Translations under genes and position numbers: made by a program
Part shown: positions 49,651 through 58,094 of the stretch, one piece after another
Numbering within the stretch: the stretch's first letter is position 1
Layout: each line of letters opens with the position of its first letter
Assembly (NCBI GenBank): GCA_943370145.1
Contig: CALRPY020000005.1
Span: 1-64,000 of the forward strand
Reading direction: 5' to 3'
DNA from: Ga0077536 sp943370145
Lineage (GTDB): Bacteria > Pseudomonadota > Gammaproteobacteria > Ga0077536
DNA: 64,000 nt
The notes under the pieces: model-generated
What the model was told of the DNA's origin: nothing
The model's database searches: none
Seen by the model: only the letters and a program-made list of their open reading frames with translations

Positions 49651-51629
49651 GCACGCAACCGAACGTCACCGGCCAGGTCGATGCGAGCCGTCCGCCGCGG
49701 CTGCGCGACTGGACCGCGGCGCAGTTCGAGGAGAGCTACGACTGCGACCGTTTCACCGCGATGGTGCTGTCGAACCGGCTGCGCTACACCGTGCAGCACA
49801 TGTCCACCGGGCTCGTCTACAGCGCGTTCTCGCCGATCATCCGCGATTGGTACGACTTCGCGATCACGATCTCCGGTCCGCCGGACATGGACTACCCGAT
49901 GCCGGCCGTATCCTGCGCGCTGCTCGTGTTCCTCGGCACGATGGAGGATGCCGTGCGCAACACCGTGCAGGAATACGGCGTGGAGAACCTCAAGCCCGGC
50001 GACGTGCTCATCTGCAACGACCCTTACCGCGTCGGCAACCACGTCAACGACACCTGCTTCATCCGCCCGGTGTTCCATGACGGCAAGCCCATCGCCTTCG
50101 TGAACATCCGCGCGCACCAGCTCGACATGGGTGGCATCACGCCGGGCGGCTTCAGCGCCACCAAGGCGAACGTCTACGAGAACGGCCTCGTGCTCGGCCC
50201 GATGCTGCTGTTCAGTGAAGACCGTCCGGTGCGCTCGACCTTCAGCCTGGTGTTCGACAACACCCGCTTCGCCGGCTTCCTGCAGCCTGACTTCATGACG
50301 ATGGCCGAGCAGCTCAAGCTCGGCGAGCGGCTGGTGCTGGAGAGCATCGCGCGCTACGGCGACGCCGCGTTCCGCGGCACCGTGCGCTACTGCTGCGACG
50401 CCGCCGCTGAGACGATGGCCGACGCGATAGCGCGCATCCCGGACGGTGTGTACCGCTGCGAGGAGCCCATCGACGCCGACGGCGTCGGCGACGACGAGGA
50501 GATCGTGGTGCGCGCGACGATCAACAAGCGCGGCAGCCGGGTCGAGGTCGACCTGAGCGGCTCGTCGCGGCAGGCGCGGACCTGCATCAACGCCGGCCCG
50601 CTCGACGTCAAGACGGCCGTCGCGGCCTGCTTCAAGCTGCTGCTCGACAGGCACACGCCGTTCAGCTCGGGCGCCTACCGGCCGATCGACATCGTGGTGC
50701 CGCCGGGCACCATCGCCTCCGCGATGCCGCCGGCCGGCGCGATCATGATCTACTGGGAGGTCACCACCGCGCTGCTGAATGCGATGCTGCGCGAACTCGG
50801 CGGCGTGCTCGGCGCCCAGGCCTTCGGCGGCGACTACGGCGTGGTCTGCGTGCACAACGCGCATGGCATCCATCCGGACGGACGGCCGTGGCAGAACATC
50901 GGCATCGTCGGCGCGGAGCACGGGCCGTGGGGCGCGGACAAGGATCACGACGGCGATTCCTACACGGTGCCCTACATGGTCAACGGCCTCGATCCGGCGA
51001 CCGAGGCAATGGAACAGGACGCGCCAGTGCTCCTGATGCGCAAGGAATACGTGGTCGACACCGCCGGCCCCGGCTACAACCGCGGCGGCGCCGCAGTGCT
51101 CAAGGACGCGTACTGGGAAACGGCGGGCGAGCACTACAGCATTCCCATCCGCCTGAAGAAAGGCACCGGCAACGGCGTGCAGGGCGGCGGCACCGGCAAG
51201 GCCGGCGCCTGCTGGCTGTTCGAACCCGACGATCCCGTGCTCTCGCGGCACGGCCCGCTGCTGCCGGTGGACGACAGCGTCTACGCGCATTCGACACCGA
51301 TCGCCGGCGTGCTGGACCCCGTGTCCAGGGCCATCGACCCGAACGGCGAATACTTCTACTTCGGGCGCAAGCCCGTGTGGCACACCCGCGCCGGCGCGGC
51401 GTCGCGCTACATCACCAACGCGGGCGGCGGCTTCGGCGACCCATTCACCCGCGAGCCGGCGCGAGTCCTCGCCGACGTGCGCAACGGCTATATCAGCGTG
51501 GACGGCGCGCGTGCGATGTACGGCGTGGTGGTGACGGGCGATCCGGACCACGACCCGGAAGGCATCGCGGTCGACGAGGCGGCAACCGCGATGCTGCGCG
51601 AACGGCGGGTCACGACGCTCGCGCGTTGA
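49647..51629 (+). CDS. hyuB: Hydantoinase/oxoprolinase family protein, B subunit
   Basis: This 660-residue partner of the A subunit has the HyuB family landmarks: ALLVFLGTMEDAVRNTVQEYG, LKPGDVLICNDPYRVGNHVNDTCFIRPVFHDGKPIAFVNIRAHQLDMGG with metal-binding Asp and His residues, and NAGPLDVKTAVAACFK. The C-terminal part ends with AGGGFGDPFTREPARVLADVRNGYIS. The 4-bp overlap with the A gene indicates stoichiometric production. A perfect hairpin follows the stop. Confidence 0.93.
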   Translation: MSTQPNVTGQVDASRPPRLRDWTAAQFEESYDCDRFTAMVLSNRLRYTVQHMSTGLVYSAFSPIIRDWYDFAITISGPPDMDYPMPAVSCALLVFLGTMEDAVRNTVQEYGVENLKPGDVLICNDPYRVGNHVNDTCFIRPVFHDGKPIAFVNIRAHQLDMGGITPGGFSATKANVYENGLVLGPMLLFSEDRPVRSTFSLVFDNTRFAGFLQPDFMTMAEQLKLGERLVLESIARYGDAAFRGTVRYCCDAAAETMADAIARIPDGVYRCEEPIDADGVGDDEEIVVRATINKRGSRVEVDLSGSSRQARTCINAGPLDVKTAVAACFKLLLDRHTPFSSGAYRPIDIVVPPGTIASAMPPAGAIMIYWEVTTALLNAMLRELGGVLGAQAFGGDYGVVCVHNAHGIHPDGRPWQNIGIVGAEHGPWGADKDHDGDSYTVPYMVNGLDPATEAMEQDAPVLLMRKEYVVDTAGPGYNRGGAAVLKDAYWETAGEHYSIPIRLKKGTGNGVQGGGTGKAGACWLFEPDDPVLSRHGPLLPVDDSVYAHSTPIAGVLDPVSRAIDPNGEYFYFGRKPVWHTRAGAASRYITNAGGGFGDPFTREPARVLADVRNGYISVDGARAMYGVVVTGDPDHDPEGIAVDEAATAMLRERRVTTLAR

Positions 51630-51637
51630 GATGAACA

Positions 51638-51661
51638 GTGCGGGCGGCAGACCGCCCGCAC
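51638..51661. terminator. Bidirectional hairpin between convergent hyuB and amidase genes
   Basis: Perfect 10-bp stem GTGCGGGCGG/CCGCCCGCAC with loop CAGA, 8 bp after the hyuB stop and 4 bp from the amidase stop on the other strand. There is no T-run, but it is shared by both convergent genes. Confidence 0.65.
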
Positions 51662-51665
51662 GAGC

Positions 51666-53066
51666 TCACACCTGCGGAAAGCGCCGATGCCAGTGCGTCG
51701 CGCGCTGGAAAGCCCACCCGGCCTGCACCAGCAGCTGCTCGCCGAAGTTCGGCGCGACGAACTGGATCGCCACCGGCGTGCCGTCCGCCGTCTGTCCCCC
51801 GGGAAGGGTCAGCGTGGGGCTGCCGGAGAGGTCGAAGGGGCAGGTGTAGCGCAGGGCGCCGGCGAGGAGCTCCGGATCCTCGCCCAGGGTCGCCATGCGT
51901 GCGGCGGTCGGCGCGGCGAAGGGCATCGCCGGGATCAGCAGCAGATCGACACCCTGGAACAGTGCATGCACGCGGCCGGAGAAGTCGGCGCGGCGCAGCG
52001 CCATCTTCTGGTAGTCCATCGCGCTCAGGCTCCTGCCGAGTTCGATGAGACCGGCAAGGCCCGGACCGTATTCGTCCTTGCGCGACGGATAGGTCGTCTC
52101 GTGCGCCACGGCGGTTTCCACCGCGCAGAGCGGGGCCCAGTCGGCCACGGCCTGCGTGGTGTCCGGAAACCCAATCTCGACGAGCATGGCGCCGAGTTCG
52201 CCGACAACGCGGATTGCGTCGAGCAGCGCGGCCTTCGTCGCGTCGTCGACGAAATCCACGGTCCACGCGCGGTCGATGCCCACGCGCAAGCCGCGCAGGC
52301 CGCGCGTCATCAGGGCGAGATAGTCCGGCACCGGCACCTGGGCGGCCGTGGGGTCTTTGGGATCGGGGCCCGCGATGGCGGCGAGGATGGCGCCCGCGTC
52401 GGCGGCGCTGCGCGTCATCGGGCCGATGTGGTCGAGCGAGGCGGCGAGTTCGAAGGCGCCATAGCGGCTGACGCGGCCCCAGGTCGGCTTCAGGCCCGTG
52501 ATGCCGTTGGCCGCGGAAGGAAAGCGGATGGAGCCGCCGGTGTCCGTGCCCAGCGAACCGAAGCAGAGCCCGGCCGCCGTGGCCACGCCCGAACCGCTCG
52601 ACGACGCGCCCGACCACAGGTTCTTGCCCCAGGGGTTAGTCGGTGGCGTGACGGCGGGATGGTGATCGGCGAAGGCGCCCTCTGTCTGCTGCAGCTTGCC
52701 GAGGATCACCGCGCCGGCCTCGCGCAGGCGGCGCACGGTGGTCGCGTCGTCGTCCGGACGGTAGTCGCGGTTCAAGGGCATGCCGTGCGAGGTCGGCACG
52801 CCGGCCGTCCACAACAGGTCCTTCACCGCGAGCGGCACGCCGTGCAGCGGCCCGCGCGCGACGCCCGCCGCGATTTCCTCGTCCGCGCGGCGCGCGTCGG
52901 CGAGCGCCTGGTCCGCCATCACCGAGACGTAGCTCTTCAATTGCGGGTCGACCGCCTCGATGCGCGCGAGCAGCGCGCGCGTGACCTCGAGCGACGAACG
53001 CTCGCGTGACTGGATCTGGCGTCCCACCGCCAGCAGTTCCATGTAATGAAGATCGGTGTCGGACAT
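51666..53066 (-). CDS. Amidase (amidase-signature family)
   Basis: This 466-residue amidase-signature enzyme carries the Ser-cisSer-Lys triad: Lys in LHGVPLAVKDLLW near residue 81, the cis-Ser in SGASSSGSGVATAAG near 155 and the nucleophile Ser in GTDTGGSIRFPSAANGI near 178. It hydrolyses a carboxamide to acid and ammonia. It converges on the hydantoinase-like operon. With that operon and the D-aminoacylase-type gene it forms a block of three C-N bond hydrolase systems. The start at 53066 is the first ATG with GAGGGGA upstream. Confidence 0.92.
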   Translation of the reverse strand: MSDTDLHYMELLAVGRQIQSRERSSLEVTRALLARIEAVDPQLKSYVSVMADQALADARRADEEIAAGVARGPLHGVPLAVKDLLWTAGVPTSHGMPLNRDYRPDDDATTVRRLREAGAVILGKLQQTEGAFADHHPAVTPPTNPWGKNLWSGASSSGSGVATAAGLCFGSLGTDTGGSIRFPSAANGITGLKPTWGRVSRYGAFELAASLDHIGPMTRSAADAGAILAAIAGPDPKDPTAAQVPVPDYLALMTRGLRGLRVGIDRAWTVDFVDDATKAALLDAIRVVGELGAMLVEIGFPDTTQAVADWAPLCAVETAVAHETTYPSRKDEYGPGLAGLIELGRSLSAMDYQKMALRRADFSGRVHALFQGVDLLLIPAMPFAAPTAARMATLGEDPELLAGALRYTCPFDLSGSPTLTLPGGQTADGTPVAIQFVAPNFGEQLLVQAGWAFQRATHWHRRFPQV

Positions 53067-53400
53067 GTTCCCCTCCTCTGTTGGTTCGATCCGCGCCCAC
53101 GCCAAGCGTGGCCTGGGCGGCAAGGTTTTCATCCAATCATGAACGAACAGGGGCTGCCTGTGCGACTCGTGTCCGAATGGCAGGACTGGCCCGCCCGCGC
53201 CCTGGCTTGCGCCTCAGCCGCCGCGCGGCTTGCCCGCGTGCGGGAGGCGCCAGGAACGGGACAGGGCGGGAAGCGGCTCATCGCCAGCCGCTCGCGGCGC
53301 CGATGCGGAACCGATCCCCGTGCCTGTTCGAATCATCCTGCGCCAGTGACGTGAATGGGGAAGCGGCCGGGCCGGCGTGTCGTCGGGACCGAAGCGCCGT
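53067..53400. other. Intergenic region upstream of the amidase gene
   Basis: These 334 bp lie between two minus-strand genes. Short ORFs here lack protein-like character. It should hold the amidase promoter, but no clear -10/-35 pair is visible. Confidence 0.5.
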
Positions 53401-54315
53401 TCAAGCCTTGCGCACGTGGGTGCTCATCGCTTCCAGCACACGCCGCCCACCGATGCCCGTGATGACGGTGCGCACCACCGCGGTATTGCGGCCGCGATGC
53501 TCGACGCGTGCGTTGGCTTCAATTTCGTCACCCTCACCGGGGCTCATGAACCACGCCGAGATGCCGGACACCGCCCAGCCGGCCGGCAGCGCAGCGCCGG
53601 CGGTAACGATGGCCATGCCCATCTGCAGGCCGCCCTGCATGTGGCCGACACGGTTGCCGATGTGCGCGCCGTTGGCCGTGCGACAGCGCGCGCCGTCGGG
53701 AGTGGCCACCGGCAGCAGCCCCCAGAAGTGCTTGAGAAAGCCGCGCGCGCGACCGGCGGCCTCGATCGCGCGCTCAGCACGAGCAAGCACCTCGCGTTCC
53801 TGCGCCGAGAGTTCATGCTCTTCCAGTGGCATCGCAGCGGCATGCACCGCATCCACGATCGGGTGCATCGTGCGCCCCGGCGGGGGATTCATCACCATGA
53901 ACGCGCCGCTGCCGAACAGCAGCGGCCTGCCATTGGCCGTCAACGTGCCGCGGCTCAGACCCTGGCAGCTGTCGGCGCCGTCGATGAAGGCCTCGAACTC
54001 GCCGATGCCCTCGAGCGCACCGACCAGGGGTTCGCCGGTGAACTGCAGCGTGAGGCTCACGGTTGCAAGTCGCTGCTCGGGCGAGAGCCTGGCGCGCACG
54101 ACGCTCGCCATCGCGACGTCCGCGAGCAGACTCACCGCGCCGATGTCCGCCTGCCCGTGCTCGTCCTCGCAATGGGCGCCTTCATCCATCACCACGCGTA
54201 CGCAGGCGGGCGTGATGGACGGAAAGCGCACGCCCAGGAAGTTGCCGGAATAGGTGAAGCCGGGCGTGCGGTCGAGGGCAAGCGCGGTGAGGACGCGGCG
54301 ACGAAGATCTGTCAT
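53401..54315 (-). CDS. Double-hotdog acyl-CoA thioesterase-like protein
   Basis: This 304-residue protein appears to have two hotdog domains in tandem. The first (about 1-140) has DIGAVSLLADVAMASVVRARLSPEQRLATVSLTLQFTGEPL. The second (about 165-304) has GAHIGNRVGHMQGGLQMGMAIVTAGAAL, where GNRVGHMQGG is the substrate-binding turn typical of PaaI/YbgC-like enzymes. Such proteins cleave acyl-CoA thioesters. It is upstream of the amidase gene on the same strand, 334 bp away. The start at 54315 is chosen over one six codons earlier because the extra residues are unlike the family. Confidence 0.82.
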   Translation of the reverse strand: MTDLRRRVLTALALDRTPGFTYSGNFLGVRFPSITPACVRVVMDEGAHCEDEHGQADIGAVSLLADVAMASVVRARLSPEQRLATVSLTLQFTGEPLVGALEGIGEFEAFIDGADSCQGLSRGTLTANGRPLLFGSGAFMVMNPPPGRTMHPIVDAVHAAAMPLEEHELSAQEREVLARAERAIEAAGRARGFLKHFWGLLPVATPDGARCRTANGAHIGNRVGHMQGGLQMGMAIVTAGAALPAGWAVSGISAWFMSPGEGDEIEANARVEHRGRNTAVVRTVITGIGGRRVLEAMSTHVRKA

Positions 54316-54642
54316 GGCGTGAATTGCTGGCAAGGGGCCAAAGGATAGCGTCTGTGCGCCGGCGGCTGCATGTGCCGGCCCTCACCCGCCGGCATTCGCC
54401 GTCGACCTCTCCCGCACGCGGGAGAGGTGAAGCCTGCCCAAATTTCACAGCAAGCTATGCACGCGTACCGCAAGTTGCGCTGACGCAGGAAGCGCAACGC
54501 GTGGCGCCGACAGCGACCACCGCGCACGGTGCTTGCGCTGGCTTTGGTGCCGGCGCCACGGGACGCTTGCGTCGAATGGCGGTATCTGCGCTCGAGCACA
54601 AAGAATGAGGGCAGTATCACCCTGCGTCCACCACAACCTTGC
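54316..54642. other. Intergenic region thioesterase / FadL-type gene
   Basis: No gene in these 327 bp. It contains the family-2 palindrome (54405-54428) and a GCTGACGCAGGAAGC stretch near 54479 that is also found near 43652, suggesting remnants of a dispersed repeat. Confidence 0.5.
54405..54428. repeat. Palindromic repeat, family 2, copy 3
   Basis: 11-bp arms ACCTCTCCCGC/GCGGGAGAGGT with a 2-base centre. Same family as 1843-1872, and followed by GAAGCC as in that copy's GAAG. Confidence 0.8.
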
Positions 54643-55959
54643 TCACTGGCGCTTCCACGACCAGCCCACCATCACCGCATCGACGTGCGCCTCCAGCCGC
54701 TCGTGGCCACCGATGCCGAGCAGCGCGGTGGCGGACGGGCCGCGGTAGTCTGGCGCGATGTAACGGTTGTAGCCCATGTGGAACTCGTTGCCATTGCTCG
54801 GGCGCCACGTGAAGCCCAAGGCGACCTGGTGCTCGGCGTTAGGCGTGAGCATGTTCATCGTCACCGAATTGATCCCGGAATCGCGCTGCGTCTGCGGGCC
54901 ATAGGCATAACCGAAGCGCAGCGTGAAGGCATCGCTCCAGTCGTACACGAAGGCCGTGCGGAAGTTGTCCTGGTTCTGCCAGTTGAAGCCGGTACCGGTG
55001 CTCGTCCCGAGCGCGTTGTTGACCGGGTCGAGCAGGGTGTTCAGCACGCCGTTGCCGGTTGCCGGCACGTCGCCGAAGTTGATCCGCTGGTAATCGAAGG
55101 TCCAGGTGAGATCGCGGAACGCGCGCCACGCGATGCCCACCGAGTAGTTCTCCGGAATGTCGAGCTGGCCATCGGCGATGAGGCCGTCGTACTGCTCGAA
55201 TTCGTCCATGTAGATACGGCTCGCCCACGCCGCGCCAAGCGTGACACCCGGCAGCATCTGGCCCAGCCAGCCCACCCGGATGCCTGCGCCCAGCGCCCAG
55301 TCCCAGCCGCGGTTCGTGAGATCGGTGGGCGCCTTGGAGAACGGTGCAAAGGCCTGGAAGCCGTAGGCCTCGAAGCGCTGCACGGTGATGAGCGGCGCGA
55401 CACCGATGGTGTGTCCGGGCATCACCTCGTACGCGAAACCGGGCGCCGTGATGAGCTGGATGATGTCGAGGCCCAACTTGTCGCAACCGAGCAGGAAGTT
55501 CGCCGGTTTGTTGCCGCACGCGCCGGGCGCGAGATTCGAGCCGGGCACGCCGTTGTTCTCGCGATATTCAGTGTTGAGTCCACCGTTGCCGTAGATCGTC
55601 ACGCCCCATGCAAGGCGATCGTTGACACGCCGGCTGAAGGCGCCCTCCGGCAGCACGAAGAATTCGTTGTCGCTGTTGGAGGTCATGTCGTAGACGGAGT
55701 TCGAGCCCGTGCGCTTCACGCGGGCGTGGGGCATGAAGAACTCACCGCCGATGTCCACACGATTGCCGGCCGCCAGCCACTTCGCCGGATTCGAGGCGCC
55801 CGCAAAGGCGTCCTCGGCAAAGGCCGTGGTGGCGCCGCCCATGTGGCGGGCCGTCGGGCCGTAGGCCATCGCGAAGTAACCGCCGGCCGCGTGCACGGTG
55901 GCGCTGGCCAGACTGAGGCAGATGGCCAGCGTGGTTCTAATGTGTTTTCCAGATTTCAT
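54643..55959 (-). CDS. FadL-type outer-membrane transport protein
   Basis: This 438-residue protein has a signal peptide (MKSGKHIRTTLAICLSLASATVHA) followed directly by the FadL/TodX N-terminal plug sequence AGGYFAMAYGPTARHMGGATTAFAEDAFAGASNPAKW. The barrel has many aromatic-bordered strands (LAWGVTIYGNGGLNTEY, LGAAWASRIYMDEF, FTLRFGYAYGPQTQ, HQVALGFTWRP) and ends MVGWSWKRQ. FadL-type channels let hydrophobic compounds such as fatty acids or aromatics cross the outer membrane laterally. An open frame continues 208 codons upstream only because the repeat array lacks stops in that phase. The channel could feed the CoA-dependent catabolic genes nearby. Confidence 0.92.
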   Translation of the reverse strand: MKSGKHIRTTLAICLSLASATVHAAGGYFAMAYGPTARHMGGATTAFAEDAFAGASNPAKWLAAGNRVDIGGEFFMPHARVKRTGSNSVYDMTSNSDNEFFVLPEGAFSRRVNDRLAWGVTIYGNGGLNTEYRENNGVPGSNLAPGACGNKPANFLLGCDKLGLDIIQLITAPGFAYEVMPGHTIGVAPLITVQRFEAYGFQAFAPFSKAPTDLTNRGWDWALGAGIRVGWLGQMLPGVTLGAAWASRIYMDEFEQYDGLIADGQLDIPENYSVGIAWRAFRDLTWTFDYQRINFGDVPATGNGVLNTLLDPVNNALGTSTGTGFNWQNQDNFRTAFVYDWSDAFTLRFGYAYGPQTQRDSGINSVTMNMLTPNAEHQVALGFTWRPSNGNEFHMGYNRYIAPDYRGPSATALLGIGGHERLEAHVDAVMVGWSWKRQ

Positions 55960-56069
55960 GCGCAGCTTGCTGATTTGATTTTGTAAATAGTACAACGCAA
56001 GCGACACCAAGGAGCACCGGACTGTTTCCCTCATCTGGATGACATTCTTCTTCGCGCGCGTCGGTATGC

Positions 56070-56590
56070 GGGTACGCGGGTACGGGACACCCACGGGTAC
56101 GCGGGTACGGGACACCCACGGGTACGGGCGGGCGGGTACCCGGGCGGGTACGCGCGGGCGGGTACGGGACACCCCGGGCGGGTACGGGACACCCACTGGG
56201 CGGGTACGGGACACCCACGGGTACGGGCGGGCGGGTACGGGACACCCACCGAAACTCGCATCGGGCGGGCATCGAATTGGGTGGGTGTCCCATGTCACCT
56301 CCCATGTCACCTTGGAGCGCGTCCGCCACAGCAAGCTCGGGCATGTCGAACGCCTGCTGTATCTGGCGATGCGGGTACGGGACGCCCACGGGTACGGGCG
56401 GGTACGCGGGTACGCGGGTACGGGACACCCACCGAAACTCGCATTGCCCGGGCCTCGTACGCGGGTACGGGACACCCACCGAAACTCGCATTGCCCGGGC
56501 CTCGAATTGGGTGGGTGTCCCATGTCACCCGCCCGAATTGGGTGGGTGTCCCATGTCACCTGCGAATTGGGTGGGTGTCCCATGTCACCT
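56070..56590. repeat. Dense array of short GC-rich direct and inverted repeats
   Basis: About 520 bp are built from two units. GGGTACGGGACACCCAC occurs about nine times between 56078 and 56480, some with one-base changes. GAATTGGGTGGGTGTCCCATGTCACC-type units occur four times from 56273 to 56590. The two contain inverse cores (GGGACACCCAC / GTGGGTGTCCC), so many hairpins can form. A 66-bp segment that resembles part of a corA gene is duplicated within and beside the array (56303-56368 and 56581-56646, two mismatches). Confidence 0.85.
56312..56371 (-). pseudogene. CorA-like gene fragment, duplicate
   Basis: Minus strand reads RQIQQAFDMPELAVADALQ, the second copy of the fragment at 56590-56676. 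It is flanked on both sides by array units, so it was copied along with the repeats. Confidence 0.5.
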
Positions 56591-56676
56591 TGGAGCGCGT
56601 CCGCGACAGCAAGCTCGGGCAGGTCGAACGCCTGCTGTATCTGGCGCAGTTCGTCCCCGGTGGCGTCGCGCAGTGG
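56590..56676 (-). pseudogene. CorA-like magnesium transporter gene fragment
   Basis: Minus strand reads PLRDATGDELRQIQQAFDLPELAVADALQ. This resembles the conserved N-terminal segment of CorA proteins (pattern: PxxxELxxIxxxFxLxxLAVxDAL), which normally continues with a HQRPK-like motif. Here array repeats follow immediately, and a stop lies upstream in frame. It is therefore a remnant, inferred from a short match. Confidence 0.5.
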
Positions 56677-56737
56677 CCTGCACGCGGGCCGGCAAGTTCC
56701 CCCCTATGCCCGGCGCGCTGTTTGAATCACCATCCCA

Positions 56738-57178
56738 ATGATGAAGACAAACAGACACGACGCCTGCCCGTGCGGGAGCGGCCGATCCTTCGCCGGGTGT
56801 TGTGAACCCTATCTCGACCACGCGGACAATCCGCCTACCGCCGAAGCGCTGATGCGCTCCCGCTACACCGCCTATACGCTGGGTCGGCTGGACTACGTGA
56901 GCGCCACCTGGCACCCGAAGACATGCCCGTCCGCTCTGCAGCCGGCAGCCGGACTTCGCTGGCTCGGCCTCCAGATCAGGCGGGTCGAAGCTGGCGGGGA
57001 GGAAGCTGGCGGGGAGAACGATGTCACCGGCATCGTCGAGTTCGTCGCCCGCAGCAAGCTAGGCGGGCGGGCCGAGCGCCTGCACGAGACGAGCACGTTC
57101 GAGCGCGTGGACGGACGCTGGATGTACTGCCACGGGGAGTTGCGCGGCGAGCCACGCTTCGCTCCGCCGCGCGGATAA
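56738..57178 (+). CDS. ychJ: YchJ-family protein with SEC-C motif
   Basis: This 146-residue protein starts with the SEC-C zinc motif CPCGSGRSFAGCC (residues 10-22), followed by the YchJ NTF2-like domain: PPTAEALMRSRYTAYTLGRLDYVSATWHP near residues 31-60 and FVARSKLGGRAERLHETSTFERVDGRWMYCHGEL. The family is widespread and of unknown function. Two ATGs in tandem (56738 and 56741) are possible starts. It lies just downstream of the repeat array and converges with the GST gene. Confidence 0.93.
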   Translation: MMKTNRHDACPCGSGRSFAGCCEPYLDHADNPPTAEALMRSRYTAYTLGRLDYVSATWHPKTCPSALQPAAGLRWLGLQIRRVEAGGEEAGGENDVTGIVEFVARSKLGGRAERLHETSTFERVDGRWMYCHGELRGEPRFAPPRG

Positions 57179-57260
57179 GGGACAGCCATCGAAAATCGCG
57201 CCGCCTGCACATCCGATTCGACAGGCGTCCCGAGTCGCACGCCGCAGCGCGCTTTGTCGG

Positions 57261-57856
57261 CTAATCCAGGATCCCGACGAACCCCGGCAACGCCTGCACG
57301 CGCGCCATCCAACGGCGGATGGCCGGAAGTCGTCCAGGCTCACGTCGCCGTCGCCGCACTGCGCGAGCGCGGGGTATGGTGCGACGTCCGCCACGGTGGG
57401 ATGGTCGAGCGCGATCCACTCCCGGTCGTGCAGTCTTTGCACGTACAGGCGCAGTGCCCTTGCCGTGTTCTCCGCCACCGCCTCCGCATTGACGCACAAC
57501 CACGGAAAGAGCTTCTTCAGGCGCGCGTCATAAGGTCCCAACCGGATCTCGTACGCAGCGGCGGACAACCAGCCGTTCACGATCGCCTCGTCGTCGATAT
57601 CGGTTGGCATCCACCGCGTGCCGCCGTACCTGCGCGCGAGCCAGATCAGGATCGCGTGTGAATCACGGATGACCAGATCGCCACATACCAGCACCGGCAA
57701 TTGCCCGAACGGATTGAGGGCGAGGAAGTCGGGCGTCTGGTGCTCACCCTGCAGAAGGTCGATGGGCTTGCGGGTGTATTCCACGCCGAGCAGCGAGCAG
57801 AGCAGGCGCACCTTGTAGCAGTTCAGTGCGAGCGGCATGTTGTAGAGCGTAATCAT
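57261..57856 (-). pseudogene. Glutathione S-transferase with frameshift near the 3' end
   Basis: The N-terminal thioredoxin-like domain is clear: MITLYNMPLALNCYKVRLLCSLLG, then PFGQLPVLVCGDLVIRDSHAILIWLARRY. The helical domain reads on to HPTVADVAPYPALAQCGDGDVSLDDF. There the frame leaves the family pattern; the expected end PAIRRWMARVQALPGFVGILD continues in another frame to a stop at 57261. One missing base near 57323-57326 explains this. If repaired the protein has about 198 residues, the usual GST length. Without repair translation runs to 57059 with an unrelated tail that overlaps ychJ. GGGAGG precedes the start at 57856. A sequencing error is as likely as a real mutation. Confidence 0.85.
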
Positions 57857-58094
57857 GCGCGATGCCTCCCGAGGGTGACGGCGGTGACAACGCGGCTGTT
57901 GCCATATCGGGCAGCATGTTGGGTCCGGTGCGACGCCGCCGGAGGATCGCGCGAAAAGGTGCACTGCAATAACCCCCGGTGCCGCCAACAGGCGTTTTAT
58001 ACTGGCCGCGCGACGGTCGCGCTATCGCATTACTCGCGATTCTGCAGCGCGGGTCTGCCTTACAGTCACCCTGCACCCGCCGAGGAGGCCACCG

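Noticed and set aside
55960..56583. 208-codon extension of the FadL protein through the repeat array
   Set aside because: The signal peptide begins at 55959; upstream codons only translate the repeats (recurring PVPVGVPYP-like units).
56070..56590. CRISPR array
   Set aside because: Repeat units are irregularly spaced and partly overlapping, spacers are not unique or of equal length, and no cas gene is present.
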